This document shows, piece by piece, positions 1 through 8,804 of a stretch of 20,099 nucleotides of DNA (positions are counted from its first letter, which is position 1; each line of letters opens with the position of its first letter). The position numbers were made by a program, and so were the translations under genes. Location: assembly GCA_043740085.1 (NCBI GenBank), contig JAYUCY010000077.1, forward strand, positions 1 through 20,099. Direction: 5' to 3'. The stretch is from UBA668 sp043740085. Its GTDB lineage: Bacteria > Actinomycetota > Acidimicrobiia > Acidimicrobiales > Ilumatobacteraceae. Below the pieces are notes generated by a model. That model saw only the letters and a program-made list of their open reading frames with translations, was not told the origin of the DNA and searched no databases.

Positions 1-2541
1 GCCCAGCGGAATGAAGGTGCGGCCAGGCAGGAAGCGTGAGATCTGCTCGGGCACGATCTTCATGAAATCGCTGACGGCCACGATGGGGCCCTGCGCATCG
101 GCAAGGAGATGAGCGACGGCCACCGGTTTGGCGGGCTCGTGCGGGTGCAAACGGTTCCAACGCTCTGCGGACAACGCATCGTCGCGCAGCGCCTTGTACG
201 ACGTGGCCGACCACAGCTCGACACCAATCCCGTACTCGGCCAGCTCGGCGGCGGCTGCACGGGCAGCGCCCTGTGCGGAACCACTGAACAGCAACGTCGC
301 ACGTCGCTCGGTACCTTCCGGCGCCTCCGCCCAGCGGTACAGGCCGCGCATGATGTCGCCAGGGTCGAGGCCCTCGGGCATTGCGGGCATCGGGTAATTC
401 TCGTTGTAGAGGGTGATGTAGTAGAAGACGTCGCGTTCCAGGTTGGCCGGCCGGTCGGCGTCGGGGCCGTACATGCGATGAATGCCAGCCTGGATGATGG
501 TGGCGACTTCGTACGCGAACGCCGGATCGTATGCCTGACACGGCGGCACGGTGCCGGCCAACACCAGCGAGTGACCGTCCTGGTGCTGCAGACCCTCACC
601 CTGCAGCGTGGTGCGCCCAGCGGTGGCGCCCAGCAGGAAACCGCGAGCACGAGCATCGGCGGCCTGCCAAATGAGGTCGCCCACGCGCTGGAAACCGAAC
701 ATGGAATAGAACGTGTAGAACGGAATCGTGCTGACGCCACGGGTGGCGTAGGCAGTGCCGGCGGCGATGAAGCTGGCCATCGAGCCTGCCTCGGTGATGC
801 CCTCTTCCAGGATCTGGCCCTTGGCGGACTCGGCGTAACTGAGCAGCAGGTCGTGGTCCACCGGCTGGTACTTCTGGCCCTGCGAGGCGTAGATCTTCAG
901 CGCCGGGAACAGCGAGTCCATACCGAACGTGCGGCCCTCGTCGGGAATGATCGGCACCACCAACTGGCCGATGTTCGCGTCGCGGCTGAGGTTGCGCAGC
1001 AGACGAGTGAAACCCATTGTCGTGCTCACCTCCTGCTCGCCCGAGCCGCGGCGAAGCTCTTCGAACGTGGCGTCCAAGGGCATGCCCATTGGCTTGCGCG
1101 GGCGAATGATGCGCTTGGGCACACTGCCCCCCAGGGCCCGGCGACGCTCGATCATGTACTGGTACTCGATCGAATCCTCGGAGGGGCGGAAGTACGGAAT
1201 CTCGTCGTTGTCGAACGCTGAATCCGGGATCTCGTCGTGCATATGCAGCCGGTCGCGTAGCGCGAAGAGCTGAGCACTCGTCATCTTCTTGATCTGGTGC
1301 GTGGAGTTGCGACCCTCGAAGCCGGGCCCAAGTGTCCAGCCCTTGATGGTCTTGGCCAGAATCACCGTCGGTGCTCCCGAGCCGAGGTTTTCGCTGGCCG
1401 CCTTGTAGGCCGCGTAGAGCTTGTGATAGTCGTGGCCGCCACGAGGCAGGTTGACCAGATCGTCGTCGGTGAGATGAGCAACCATCTGGCGCAGCCGCGG
1501 GTCGGGGCCGAAGAAGTTGTCGCGAATGTAGGCACCGTTCTCGATGCTGTAGCGCTGGAACTCGCCATCAACGGTGGTGTTCAGCTGGTTGAGCAACACG
1601 CCGTCCTTGTCGTTGGCCAACAAGCCGTCCCATTTGCTGCCCAGGATGACCTTGATCACATTCCAGCCGGCGCCGCGGAAGCTGGCCTCCAGCTCTTGGA
1701 TGATCTTGCCGTTGCCTCGTACGGGGCCGTCGAGGCGCTGCAGGTTGCAGTTGACCACGAAGACCAGATTGTCCAGCCTCTCGCGGCTGGCCAAGGAGAT
1801 GGCGCCAAGCGTCTCTGGCTCGTCGCATTCGCCGTCGCCCAGGAAGGCCCACACGCGGCTCTGGCTGGTGTCGTCCAGCTCGCGGTTCTGCAGGTAGCGG
1901 TTGAAGCGAGCGTGGTACAGCGCGGTCAGCGGCCCAAGGCCCATCGAGACCGTGGGAAACTCCCAGAAATCGGGCATCAGGCGCGGGTGCGGATAGCTGC
2001 TCAGGCCCTTGCCATCGCGGCCGATCTCGCGGCGGAACTGGTCGAGATCGGTGGTCTCCAGCCGGCGCTCGAGGAACGCGCGGGCGTAGACACCGGGCGT
2101 TGCGTGACCCTGGAAATAGATGTGGTCGCCGGCATTGCCATCGTCCTTGCCGCGGAAGAAGTGGTTGAAACCAATCTCGTAGAGGCTGGCGGAACTGGCG
2201 AACGTGGCCAGGTGGCCGCCGATACCTTCGGCGTGCTTGTTGGCACGCACCACCATCGCCGCCGCGTTCCAACGCACGAACGCGCGGATGCGGCGCTCGA
2301 TGTACTCGTCACCAGGGAACCACGGCTCGGACTCGCGCGGAATGGTGTTGACGTACGGCGTGCTGACCGTGGCCGGGAAGCTGACCTGCGAGGCACGGGC
2401 CTTCTCCAGCAGCTTGGTCAGTAGGAAGCGGGCACGTGTCTTGCCATGCACATCGACCACGGCATCGAGGCTGTCAAGCCATTCCTGTGTTTCGCCGGGG
2501 TCCGAGTCGGGGAGCTGGTTGACGTAGCCGTCGAAGATCAT
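1..2541 (-). CDS. aceE: Pyruvate dehydrogenase E1 component, homodimeric type (C-terminus cut by window edge)
   Basis: This is the thiamine-diphosphate-dependent E1 of the pyruvate dehydrogenase complex, which decarboxylates pyruvate and acetylates lipoyl-E2 in the cytoplasm. The reading frame is open for 847 codons. It shows the family signatures: NTIP and EPWFPGD near residues 65-78, GGH and FASSASLYE near 108-122, the TPP/Mg motif GDGECDEPE from residue 235 with NCN at 264-266, RLDGPVRGNGKIIQELE, IPDEGRTFGMDS, FYSMFGFQR and GATAGRTTLQGEGLQHQDGHS. Compared with the remembered Mycobacterium tuberculosis AceE, similarity is continuous and about 50-65 C-terminal residues are missing. ATG at 2541 is the first start after an in-frame TAG 21 nt upstream. 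No Shine-Dalgarno is present, and a perfect hairpin ends one base before the start codon. It lies 42 bp downstream of the SGNH gene on the same strand but probably has its own promoter. Identity is very secure. Confidence 0.97.
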   Translation of the reverse strand, partial: MIFDGYVNQLPDSDPGETQEWLDSLDAVVDVHGKTRARFLLTKLLEKARASQVSFPATVSTPYVNTIPRESEPWFPGDEYIERRIRAFVRWNAAAMVVRANKHAEGIGGHLATFASSASLYEIGFNHFFRGKDDGNAGDHIYFQGHATPGVYARAFLERRLETTDLDQFRREIGRDGKGLSSYPHPRLMPDFWEFPTVSMGLGPLTALYHARFNRYLQNRELDDTSQSRVWAFLGDGECDEPETLGAISLASRERLDNLVFVVNCNLQRLDGPVRGNGKIIQELEASFRGAGWNVIKVILGSKWDGLLANDKDGVLLNQLNTTVDGEFQRYSIENGAYIRDNFFGPDPRLRQMVAHLTDDDLVNLPRGGHDYHKLYAAYKAASENLGSGAPTVILAKTIKGWTLGPGFEGRNSTHQIKKMTSAQLFALRDRLHMHDEIPDSAFDNDEIPYFRPSEDSIEYQYMIERRRALGGSVPKRIIRPRKPMGMPLDATFEELRRGSGEQEVSTTMGFTRLLRNLSRDANIGQLVVPIIPDEGRTFGMDSLFPALKIYASQGQKYQPVDHDLLLSYAESAKGQILEEGITEAGSMASFIAAGTAYATRGVSTIPFYTFYSMFGFQRVGDLIWQAADARARGFLLGATAGRTTLQGEGLQHQDGHSLVLAGTVPPCQAYDPAFAYEVATIIQAGIHRMYGPDADRPANLERDVFYYITLYNENYPMPAMPEGLDPGDIMRGLYRWAEAPEGTERRATLLFSGSAQGAARAAAAELAEYGIGVELWSATSYKALRDDALSAERWNRLHPHEPAKPVAVAHLLADAQGPIVAVSDFMKIVPEQISRFLPGRTFIPLG

Positions 2542-2558
2542 GGTGGCATTCTGCCACC
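2542..2558 (-). promoter_or_regulatory. Perfect 7-bp inverted repeat and candidate -10 abutting the aceE start
   Basis: On the + strand the bases are GGTGGCA-TTC-TGCCACC, a perfect 7-bp inverted repeat with a 3-nt loop that ends at the base before the ATG. On the coding strand, CAGAAT (2548-2553) sits 6 nt before the ATG and could be a -10 hexamer for a leaderless message. The palindrome could therefore be an operator over the -10 and start site. If transcription begins upstream, it would be an RNA hairpin placed where the ribosome binding site should be. The repeat is seen directly; its function is inferred. Confidence 0.4.
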
Positions 2559-2583
2559 GCTACCAGCGAGTAACCGGCCGGAA

Positions 2584-4302
2584 CTAGCCGTTTCGCGTAT
2601 CAACCAGGCGAGTTGGGGCGAACGGCAGGAATGCAGCGCCCGCCCAGCCCGAGACGTCGAGCAATGCGTGACTGGTGGTACTGCTGTAAAGGCACACGGT
2701 GCCCGCAGCATCGAGCGGCGGGATGACCGCGTTGGTCTGCTCGTGGTTGGCGACGACATTGATCATCGACGTATTCGGCTGCCCGGTGGCGCACGGATAC
2801 ACCGTCGCCCAACCGGCGCCGGCCGGGTTCAGCAAGGTCAACGTGAGCACTGCGCCCGATGGCTCGGGTGAGGGCGGAACGCCCGCCACCCCGGCGACCT
2901 GCTGGGTACGTGGCGTGCCGCCGAACAGCGGGTAGCTGCCACGAGTATCGAGCAGGCGTTGGGCCGGTAGCGCGTGGAACGCCGCGGACATCGGGAATGC
3001 ACCAAACAGATCGACGAGGACATGCGCCGACTGGCTGACGGTGGCACACACATCACCATTCGTATCGGTCGCCACAACCATCGTCAGGTTCTGCGCCAGG
3101 CCGAGGCCAATTGTGCGCGACGGTTGCGACGGTGCCGGCTCGCCGCACGTGTACAGGCTGGTGGTGGTCGCGGTCGCGCCGGCCACCACCGTCAGATTGA
3201 CAATCGCCGTGAACGCCCCCGGCGGCGCACCAGGCAGCGCGCCGAGGTGGACGACCGTCACTGCGTTGGCCGCAGGCGGGGGACCGCTGCGAGTATCAAT
3301 CGCGCGGGCCGGGGGGAGTGCCACAAAGCCTGAATCGGCAGCGAACGCACCGTTGATGTCGACCAGCACGTGCGAGTCCGAGCTTTGGTACACGCACACC
3401 TTGCCGTTGGCGCCCACCGGCACGATCGCCGCGCTGGCCACCGTCTGGTCGGGCAGGAAGTTGAGGTTGCTGACGATCGGCAGCGTGCCGCCGCACGGAT
3501 AGGCCGTGAGATAACCGGCCGTGCGCGGGCCAACAGCGGTGAGGTTGACGGACACGGCTGACGCGTCGGGTGGCACGCCCGCAACGCCAGTCGCCGCGAA
3601 TTCAGTGACGGTGCCAGCGGGCTTGATGCCCAAGGAGTTCAGGATCGTCGACGACGCCATGCCGGCATAGAGCGCAGCGCCCGTGGGGTTGAGGTGAATG
3701 GCGTCGTAGGTGAGGCCGAACTGATCGGTGGCGGCCGCCCAATCGATAGTCGACAGTTCGGGATGTCGGTTCATCGCCCCACGAATGGTTGCGTTCGCGA
3801 TGGGGTACAGGCTGTACAACAGCTTGTAGTTGCCGGCCAAATTGTTGTACCCGGCGTAGAACTCGGGCTTGACCTCGCGCAGGGTGACCCAGAAGATGTG
3901 CTTGACACCCTTGGCAAGCAGCGCCTCCACCATCTGATCGATCGACCGGCTGAAGCGCGCGTTGTCCCAGTACGGGTAGTTGTAGCCACCGGCGACGATT
4001 GCGTAATCGCCGAACGACGACGCCGGAGCCGGATTGACATACCGATCGACCAGCTGCTCGACGAACTGAGCTGGCTTGCCGGTGGTCGTCACCTGCCAAT
4101 CCGAAGGGAACGCGCTGGACATCGCCCCGAACGCCCCGATGCCGACCGAGTCCGCGACCATGAACACGTGCTTCGACGCCACGACCGCCGGCATCGCCGG
4201 GCGTGCAGCCTCAGCGACGGTGGCGGTGGCGGTCGTTTCAGCGGCCACGGCAATCAGTGGGCACAGCGCCGCCAGCGCGAGCACTACCAGGCGGCGGTTC
4301 AT
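2584..4302 (-). CDS. Secreted SGNH-hydrolase-like protein with three C-terminal 'DTR' beta repeats
   Basis: This 572-residue protein has an N-terminal signal peptide (MNRRLVVLALAALCPLIAVA, cleavage around residues 20-25). An SGNH/GDSL-like domain spans about 44-225: block I is VADSVGIG with candidate nucleophile Ser52, and block V is YDAIH with Asp200 and His203 (DxxH). Three beta-rich repeats of about 105 residues follow (roughly 237-338, 346-454, 467-570). Each has an 'LT-YPCG', an 'SN-NF', a 'G-VCVY' and a 'HVLVD-GAF' segment and ends in LxxxR-DTR. I recognise this repeat from secreted actinobacterial proteins but know no established function. The ATG at 4302 is preceded by GGTGGAGG at 7-nt spacing and overlaps the upstream stop as ATGA, implying translational coupling. 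It is probably an esterase acting on a surface glycan or acylated polymer; the substrate is unknown. Confidence 0.85.
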   Translation of the reverse strand: MNRRLVVLALAALCPLIAVAAETTATATVAEAARPAMPAVVASKHVFMVADSVGIGAFGAMSSAFPSDWQVTTTGKPAQFVEQLVDRYVNPAPASSFGDYAIVAGGYNYPYWDNARFSRSIDQMVEALLAKGVKHIFWVTLREVKPEFYAGYNNLAGNYKLLYSLYPIANATIRGAMNRHPELSTIDWAAATDQFGLTYDAIHLNPTGAALYAGMASSTILNSLGIKPAGTVTEFAATGVAGVPPDASAVSVNLTAVGPRTAGYLTAYPCGGTLPIVSNLNFLPDQTVASAAIVPVGANGKVCVYQSSDSHVLVDINGAFAADSGFVALPPARAIDTRSGPPPAANAVTVVHLGALPGAPPGAFTAIVNLTVVAGATATTTSLYTCGEPAPSQPSRTIGLGLAQNLTMVVATDTNGDVCATVSQSAHVLVDLFGAFPMSAAFHALPAQRLLDTRGSYPLFGGTPRTQQVAGVAGVPPSPEPSGAVLTLTLLNPAGAGWATVYPCATGQPNTSMINVVANHEQTNAVIPPLDAAGTVCLYSSTTSHALLDVSGWAGAAFLPFAPTRLVDTRNG

Positions 4303-6167
4303 ACGGTTGCCTCCACCCACCAGCCGACTACGTCGAACAAGGTGTTTGTGTTGCTGAAACTGAAGATGCACATCGCCTGGTCGGCGGGTCGAATACCCAC
4401 CGTCACCGAGTTGGCCATCGCCAAACCGCCGCGCGCATTCACCGATGACGTCGGCGGCAGCGACTCGCCGCACGCATACGCCGTCAGGTAGCCGCCGAAC
4501 GAAGGGCGCACGAGGGTGATGGTGCCTGTGACGGCGCGAGCGCCCGGAGGCGCAACCACCACGTCAAGGCTTTGGCTGGTGTCGTGTCGGCCCACCCACC
4601 CACCAATGGCGTTACGGGTGTCCAGCACGCGAGTTCCAAACACAGGGACGAACTGCAGCCCGCCAGGGTTTGTGGAGAACGTGCCGGTGATATCAACGAT
4701 GACGTCGACGAATGCTGCGGACGCCGTGTTGACATGCACGCAGATCGTGCCGCTCGCGGAGACCGGCACGAACGCTGCGCCGGCAACAGTCTCGTTGGGC
4801 TCGAAACTGAGATTGGCCACGTCGGGTACCGACGCGTCGCAGCCATAGATCGTGAGCGTGCCACCTGCCGAATCACGTGTCGCGGTGAGCGTCACGCTGG
4901 CAGCTCCCACGCCCGCACCCGGTACCGCAACCACGAAGTCGCTCCCGCGGCCGGTGTTGCGAGTGTCGAGCGGCCGCACGGGGCTGATGGGGTGCAAGCT
5001 CGTCGCGGCGCGCGCGACGAAGTTGCCCTGGATCGACACGATCACGTCGGTCGCTGTGCTGGCGTACACGCAGATATGCCCAGTGTCGGTGATCCTCGTG
5101 ACGGCCTGCGCGGTTCGAAACGCACCGGTCGCAAAGTTGACGTTGGAGGTGGGCGGCATCGGATCGCCACAGCGATACACGACCAGGTATCCGGCCTGCG
5201 CAGAGTTCTTGGCGCTGACGGTGACGGCGAGGGCCCTGGCGTCGTCGGCGACTGCGGCGACACCGCTGAGATCAATGTCGCGGGTCTCCTCACTGGCGAA
5301 TTGCTGGCCGTTGGCCAGTGTGCTGTAGATGGTCGTCTCGGTGACGGGGTCGAAGTTCAACGGGGCCAAGTCCGCTACCGGCAGGCCGGCGCGAGGCCCG
5401 TCGAAGCGAGCACCGCCGGTCTGCGACGTGACGTGCTGAGCCATCAGTGTGCTGCGCTTCACGTATTGCACCGACGAAGTCGGGTGGATACCGGCGATAT
5501 CGGTGGCAATGGCCGGGTCGGCGTTGGCCAACGCTGTCGGCCAATCCCACACGATCAGGTTCGGCCAAGCGGACTCGGCCTGATCGAGCGCGTTGTTCCA
5601 ACCCTCCATGCCACTGGTTGGGTTGCCTGACGGGTAGCTGCGCTGCACAACCTTCGCCCACCACACAATTGCGCTCGGAAAGTAGAGCGAGATTTCGTGC
5701 AGCAACTGCTCGCTCTTGTCCCTACATACGCTCACCGAAGCCGGTGTGCAGGTGCCCAACTGGTTGGCGCCGAGGTTGACGACGATCACGTCCGGGTTGA
5801 AACCGGCATCGCGCCAGCGGCTGAGCCAGTGGAAGGCGGATGCATCTCGACGCAACGCCGACGAGTTGTAGGTGGTCATTCCCAGCGTGGTGGAGAGGTG
5901 AACCGGGCCGAACCCGCTGTCGCTGAGCATGGTGGGCAAGCTGGGCGTGCTCATCCCGCTCGCCGAGCCGAGCAACACCGAATCACCGAGAAGTCCGATG
6001 GATCCGCGTGGGCCGACGGTGGCGATGTGCTGGTCGCAGAACTCGGTGATGCCACTTGAGTTGTTGCGACAGCCGGCGGGGGCGGCGAGCGCAGTACGTG
6101 TTGGCATCGCTGTCGTGGCGACCAGGGCGAGCAGTGAAACGGTAGTCAGTACGGCGCAACCACGCAT
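4299..6167 (-). CDS. Secreted SGNH-hydrolase-like protein with C-terminal beta repeats (paralogue of its neighbour)
   Basis: This 622-residue protein starts with a signal peptide (MRGCAVLTTVSLLALVATTA). An SGNH domain covers about 55-250: block I is GLLGDSVLLGS with Ser63, block III is NLGANQLG with Asn135, and block V is GIHPTS with His228. The Asp expected three residues before that His is Ala225 (Asp223 lies two residues further up), so the triad may be altered. Three beta repeats follow (about 286-388, 403-500, 518-616) with LDTR at 401-403 and 516-518; the last ends in GWW without a DTR. The reading frame is open further upstream, but ATG 6167 is chosen because it begins a normal signal peptide. 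GAGAAT lies 6 nt before it and no Shine-Dalgarno is visible, so it may be leaderless. It diverges from the acyltransferase gene and is translationally coupled to the next SGNH gene. Confidence 0.84.
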   Translation of the reverse strand: MRGCAVLTTVSLLALVATTAMPTRTALAAPAGCRNNSSGITEFCDQHIATVGPRGSIGLLGDSVLLGSASGMSTPSLPTMLSDSGFGPVHLSTTLGMTTYNSSALRRDASAFHWLSRWRDAGFNPDVIVVNLGANQLGTCTPASVSVCRDKSEQLLHEISLYFPSAIVWWAKVVQRSYPSGNPTSGMEGWNNALDQAESAWPNLIVWDWPTALANADPAIATDIAGIHPTSSVQYVKRSTLMAQHVTSQTGGARFDGPRAGLPVADLAPLNFDPVTETTIYSTLANGQQFASEETRDIDLSGVAAVADDARALAVTVSAKNSAQAGYLVVYRCGDPMPPTSNVNFATGAFRTAQAVTRITDTGHICVYASTATDVIVSIQGNFVARAATSLHPISPVRPLDTRNTGRGSDFVVAVPGAGVGAASVTLTATRDSAGGTLTIYGCDASVPDVANLSFEPNETVAGAAFVPVSASGTICVHVNTASAAFVDVIVDITGTFSTNPGGLQFVPVFGTRVLDTRNAIGGWVGRHDTSQSLDVVVAPPGARAVTGTITLVRPSFGGYLTAYACGESLPPTSSVNARGGLAMANSVTVGIRPADQAMCIFSFSNTNTLFDVVGWWVEATV

Positions 6168-6247
6168 TCGGGCATTCTCGCACGCTGACGATGACTGACG
6201 CCCTTTTCGACGTCGCGACGCGGGTCGCAAGCTCTACCATCGCTGCG
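6168..6247. promoter_or_regulatory. Divergent promoter region of the SGNH pair and the acyltransferase gene
   Basis: These 80 bp separate two outward-facing starts. Towards the right, TACCAT (6235-6240) lies 7 nt before the acyltransferase ATG. Towards the left, GAGAAT (6174-6179 on the opposite strand) lies 6 nt before the SGNH ATG. Neither start has a Shine-Dalgarno. The positions fit -10 hexamers of leaderless transcripts. I see no convincing -35 at 17 nt for either, so this is inference from spacing. Confidence 0.4.
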
Positions 6248-8293
6248 ATGAGTCGCCAGACGATCGCGTACCAACCTGCGTTGGACGGTACGCGCGCGTT
6301 CGCCGTAGCGGCTGTGCTCTTGTTCCATGGCGGGGTCAGCTGGATGAGCGGCGGTTACCTCGGGGTGTCCGTGTTCTTCACGCTGTCGGGTTATCTGATC
6401 ACCTCGCTCCTGCTGACGGAGCACCAACGGTCGGGGAAGATCAACGCTGCCGCGTTCTACACGCGCCGCGCCCGCCGGCTGCTGCCCGCAAGCCTGGTGT
6501 GCATCGTTGCCGTGTGCCTGATGGCGTGGGCAGGGTGGTTCAGCGGGGTCGCCAACCTGAAGCGCGACGTGCTCGGCGCGGTCTTCCAGGTGTTCAACTG
6601 GGTCAAGCTCGGGTCGGGGGAGAGTTATGCCGACCTCACCGCAGCGCAGGCGGGTCTGAAGAAGCCGCTCGACCACTACTGGTCGCTGGCCATCGAGGAA
6701 CAGTTCTATTGGGTGTGGCCGCTGGCCTTCATCGGCCTGGTGGCGTTCGCCCGGCGGCGCAAGATCAAAGTGCTCACCGTCGTCGCGATCATCACCGCGT
6801 TGTCGGCAGTCGCGGCACCGGTGATTGCACAGGTGTGGGGGCCCAACGCGGCGTACTGGTCAACCCCCGCCCGCATCTGTGAGATCCTCGCCGGCGCACT
6901 CGTTGCCTGTTGGTTGCATGGCCGTCCGGTGCCCAGCGGAATTGCACCGCTCGCACCGATCGCGTTTGGTGTGTTGGTGGTTGCCTCTGTGCTGTTCCCC
7001 GACGGGTCAGGCCCGGCATACGAGGGAGCATTGCCGCTCGTCGCCGCGGTCAGCGCCGCGCTGATTGTTGGCCTGCAGGCGCCCGGCCCAATCCGCACGA
7101 TGCTGAGCGCGCGCCCGCTGGTCGGGCTGGGCAAGATCAGCTACGGGGTATACCTCTACCACTGGCCAATTTTCATCCTCATCGATCGCAGGGGATGGGA
7201 TGTTCCGGTAGGTGTGTCGCTGGCGGTGAAGTGCGCGCTCACGCTCGTCGTGTCCGTGGCGTCGTTCTACCTCATCGAAAAGCCGATCAGGCTCGCCACC
7301 TGGATGCCCCCGCGTCGAACGCTGGTGGCAGCGTTCGCGGGCACCGCGCTGGCGTCGTTGCTCGCAATCGCGGTCTTGCCTGCCACCACCAAGTACTACG
7401 GCGTCGACGCTGCGGCCGCCGAGCAAGCCTCGTTCGACACGGGTCCGGTGGCGCCGCTTGTCACGATTGCGACGACGAGCTCGCTGGCGGCTGCTTCCAC
7501 CGTGCTGCCAACCGACGTGTCGACAACCGACGTGCTGCCAACCGAGGATGGCGAGGTGGTCGTCAGCACCACGCTGCCGGTCGCTACGACCTCCACTCAG
7601 CTGGCAGTTCCCTCGCGACCGGTACGCATCTTGGTTGTGGGCGACTCGACGGCCGAGGCAACGGGTGCCGGGCTGGTGTTGTGGGCGGTAGCCAATCCGC
7701 AGTACGCGCAGGTGACGGTGGATGCCGGCCCCGGCTGCGGTTTGGTGCTCGGTGGCTACCTCGAGTTGTACAGCGGCCAGCGCGATGTCGACGCAGTGTG
7801 CGGGCTGTATGTTCGCGATCTGATTCCGAAGAAGGTGACAGAGCTGCAGCCGGACGTGGTGGTCGTGATGAGCACCGTGTGGGACGTGCAGGACCGTCGG
7901 CTCACGAAGGATGGCCCGTTGCTCTCACCCACCGACCCTGCTGTCGAGCAAGCAATCACGGCCTCGTTGGGGGAGTTCACCGACAGCCTGCTTGCCGCCG
8001 GCGCTCCACGCATCGTGTGGTTGAAGGCGCCCACGCCGTTGCCGTCGTTGGCCGGTGGCGAAGACATTCAAGCCCAGCCTGCCCGTCAATCGGTGGTGCG
8101 GCGGGCCATCGAGTCAATCGGGTTCAGTCGACTAGCGGTGCGCGTGGTGGACCTTGCCGCATGGCTTGAAACCCAGCCTGTGGGGCAGGACCGTGCTGCT
8201 CGCGTCGATGGCGTGCACTGGAGCAGCGACGCGTCGTTGCTGATCGCCACCCAGTTCCTCGGCCCAGTCATCGTGAACGCGGCACAGACATGA
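6248..8293 (+). CDS. Membrane O-acyltransferase (OafA/acyltransferase-3) with C-terminal SGNH domain
   Basis: This 681-residue inner-membrane protein probably transfers an acyl group, often acetyl, onto an extracytoplasmic polysaccharide or cell-wall substrate. Residues 5-385 form the acyltransferase-3 membrane domain: FHGG with His27, GGYLGVSVFFTLSGYLIT (35-52), the RRARRLLP loop (73-80), SLAIEEQFYWVWPL (146-159) and LGKISYGVYLYHWPIF (294-309). A Ser/Thr/Pro/Val-rich linker (about 395-458) leads to an extracytoplasmic SGNH domain (459-677), with GDS at 465-467 (Ser467) and DGVHW with Asp654 and His657. This fusion architecture is known for polysaccharide O-acetyltransferases. ATG 6248 is preferred over ATG 6191, which adds 19 residues unlike the family and would cover the promoter. 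The stop overlaps the rnhA start as ATGA. It diverges from two secreted SGNH genes. Confidence 0.9.
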   Translation: MSRQTIAYQPALDGTRAFAVAAVLLFHGGVSWMSGGYLGVSVFFTLSGYLITSLLLTEHQRSGKINAAAFYTRRARRLLPASLVCIVAVCLMAWAGWFSGVANLKRDVLGAVFQVFNWVKLGSGESYADLTAAQAGLKKPLDHYWSLAIEEQFYWVWPLAFIGLVAFARRRKIKVLTVVAIITALSAVAAPVIAQVWGPNAAYWSTPARICEILAGALVACWLHGRPVPSGIAPLAPIAFGVLVVASVLFPDGSGPAYEGALPLVAAVSAALIVGLQAPGPIRTMLSARPLVGLGKISYGVYLYHWPIFILIDRRGWDVPVGVSLAVKCALTLVVSVASFYLIEKPIRLATWMPPRRTLVAAFAGTALASLLAIAVLPATTKYYGVDAAAAEQASFDTGPVAPLVTIATTSSLAAASTVLPTDVSTTDVLPTEDGEVVVSTTLPVATTSTQLAVPSRPVRILVVGDSTAEATGAGLVLWAVANPQYAQVTVDAGPGCGLVLGGYLELYSGQRDVDAVCGLYVRDLIPKKVTELQPDVVVVMSTVWDVQDRRLTKDGPLLSPTDPAVEQAITASLGEFTDSLLAAGAPRIVWLKAPTPLPSLAGGEDIQAQPARQSVVRRAIESIGFSRLAVRVVDLAAWLETQPVGQDRAARVDGVHWSSDASLLIATQFLGPVIVNAAQT

Positions 8294-8787
8294 GCGGCGA
8301 CGAGCCGATTGTCGTGTTTACCGACGGTGCGTGCGCCGGCAACCCCGGCCGCGGCGGCTGGGCGTGGGCTGTTGCGCCCAGCGGCGAGCCGAACGGATCA
8401 GGGGGCGCAGCCCATTCCACCAACCAGCGGATGGAACTGCAGGCCGTTCTGGAAGCGCTGAAGTCGCTGCCCGGGCAGCTCACCATCGTCAGCGACAGCA
8501 CCTACGTGGTGCACTGCTTTCGCGATCGCTGGTGGGTGAAGTGGAAGGCCAACGGCTGGAAGAACTCGCAGAAGCAACCGGTCGCCAACACGGATATCTG
8601 GATGCCACTGGTCGAGCTGGTCATCGAGCGTTCGCCCACCTTCCGCTGGGTGAAGGGCCATAGTGGCGACCCGATGAACGACCTGGTCGACCGCCTCGCT
8701 GTGGCCGCCAGCGCCGGCCCGTTCGCCCCCGTCGAGGTGCCCTGCGAACCCGCCCCCGAACCCGCCCAAACCACCCTCTTCGACTAA
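8290..8787 (+). CDS. rnhA: Ribonuclease HI
   Basis: This enzyme cleaves the RNA strand of RNA/DNA hybrids in the cytoplasm (R-loops, primer remnants). It is 165 residues, near the usual 150-160. All catalytic positions are visible: Asp12 in FTDGAC, Glu49 in NQRMEL, Asp69 in SDSTYV and Asp134 in DRLA, with the flexible-loop His124 in KGHSGD. The basic WWVKWKANGWKNSQKQP handle segment is present. The C-terminal 25 residues are Pro/Glu/Ala-rich and probably disordered. The ATG overlaps the acyltransferase stop (ATGA), so translation is probably coupled to that gene, an unusual pairing with no obvious functional link. The first 58-bp repeat begins 17 bp after its stop. Confidence 0.96.
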   Translation: MSGDEPIVVFTDGACAGNPGRGGWAWAVAPSGEPNGSGGAAHSTNQRMELQAVLEALKSLPGQLTIVSDSTYVVHCFRDRWWVKWKANGWKNSQKQPVANTDIWMPLVELVIERSPTFRWVKGHSGDPMNDLVDRLAVAASAGPFAPVEVPCEPAPEPAQTTLFD

Positions 8788-8804
8788 CGCCGCCCGCCCC
8801 GCCC

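Noticed and set aside
109..2424. Long plus-strand frames (109-1221, 1297-2424) opposite aceE
   Set aside because: They are antisense to unmistakable AceE sequence, lack recognisable domains and have the compositional look of high-GC shadow frames.
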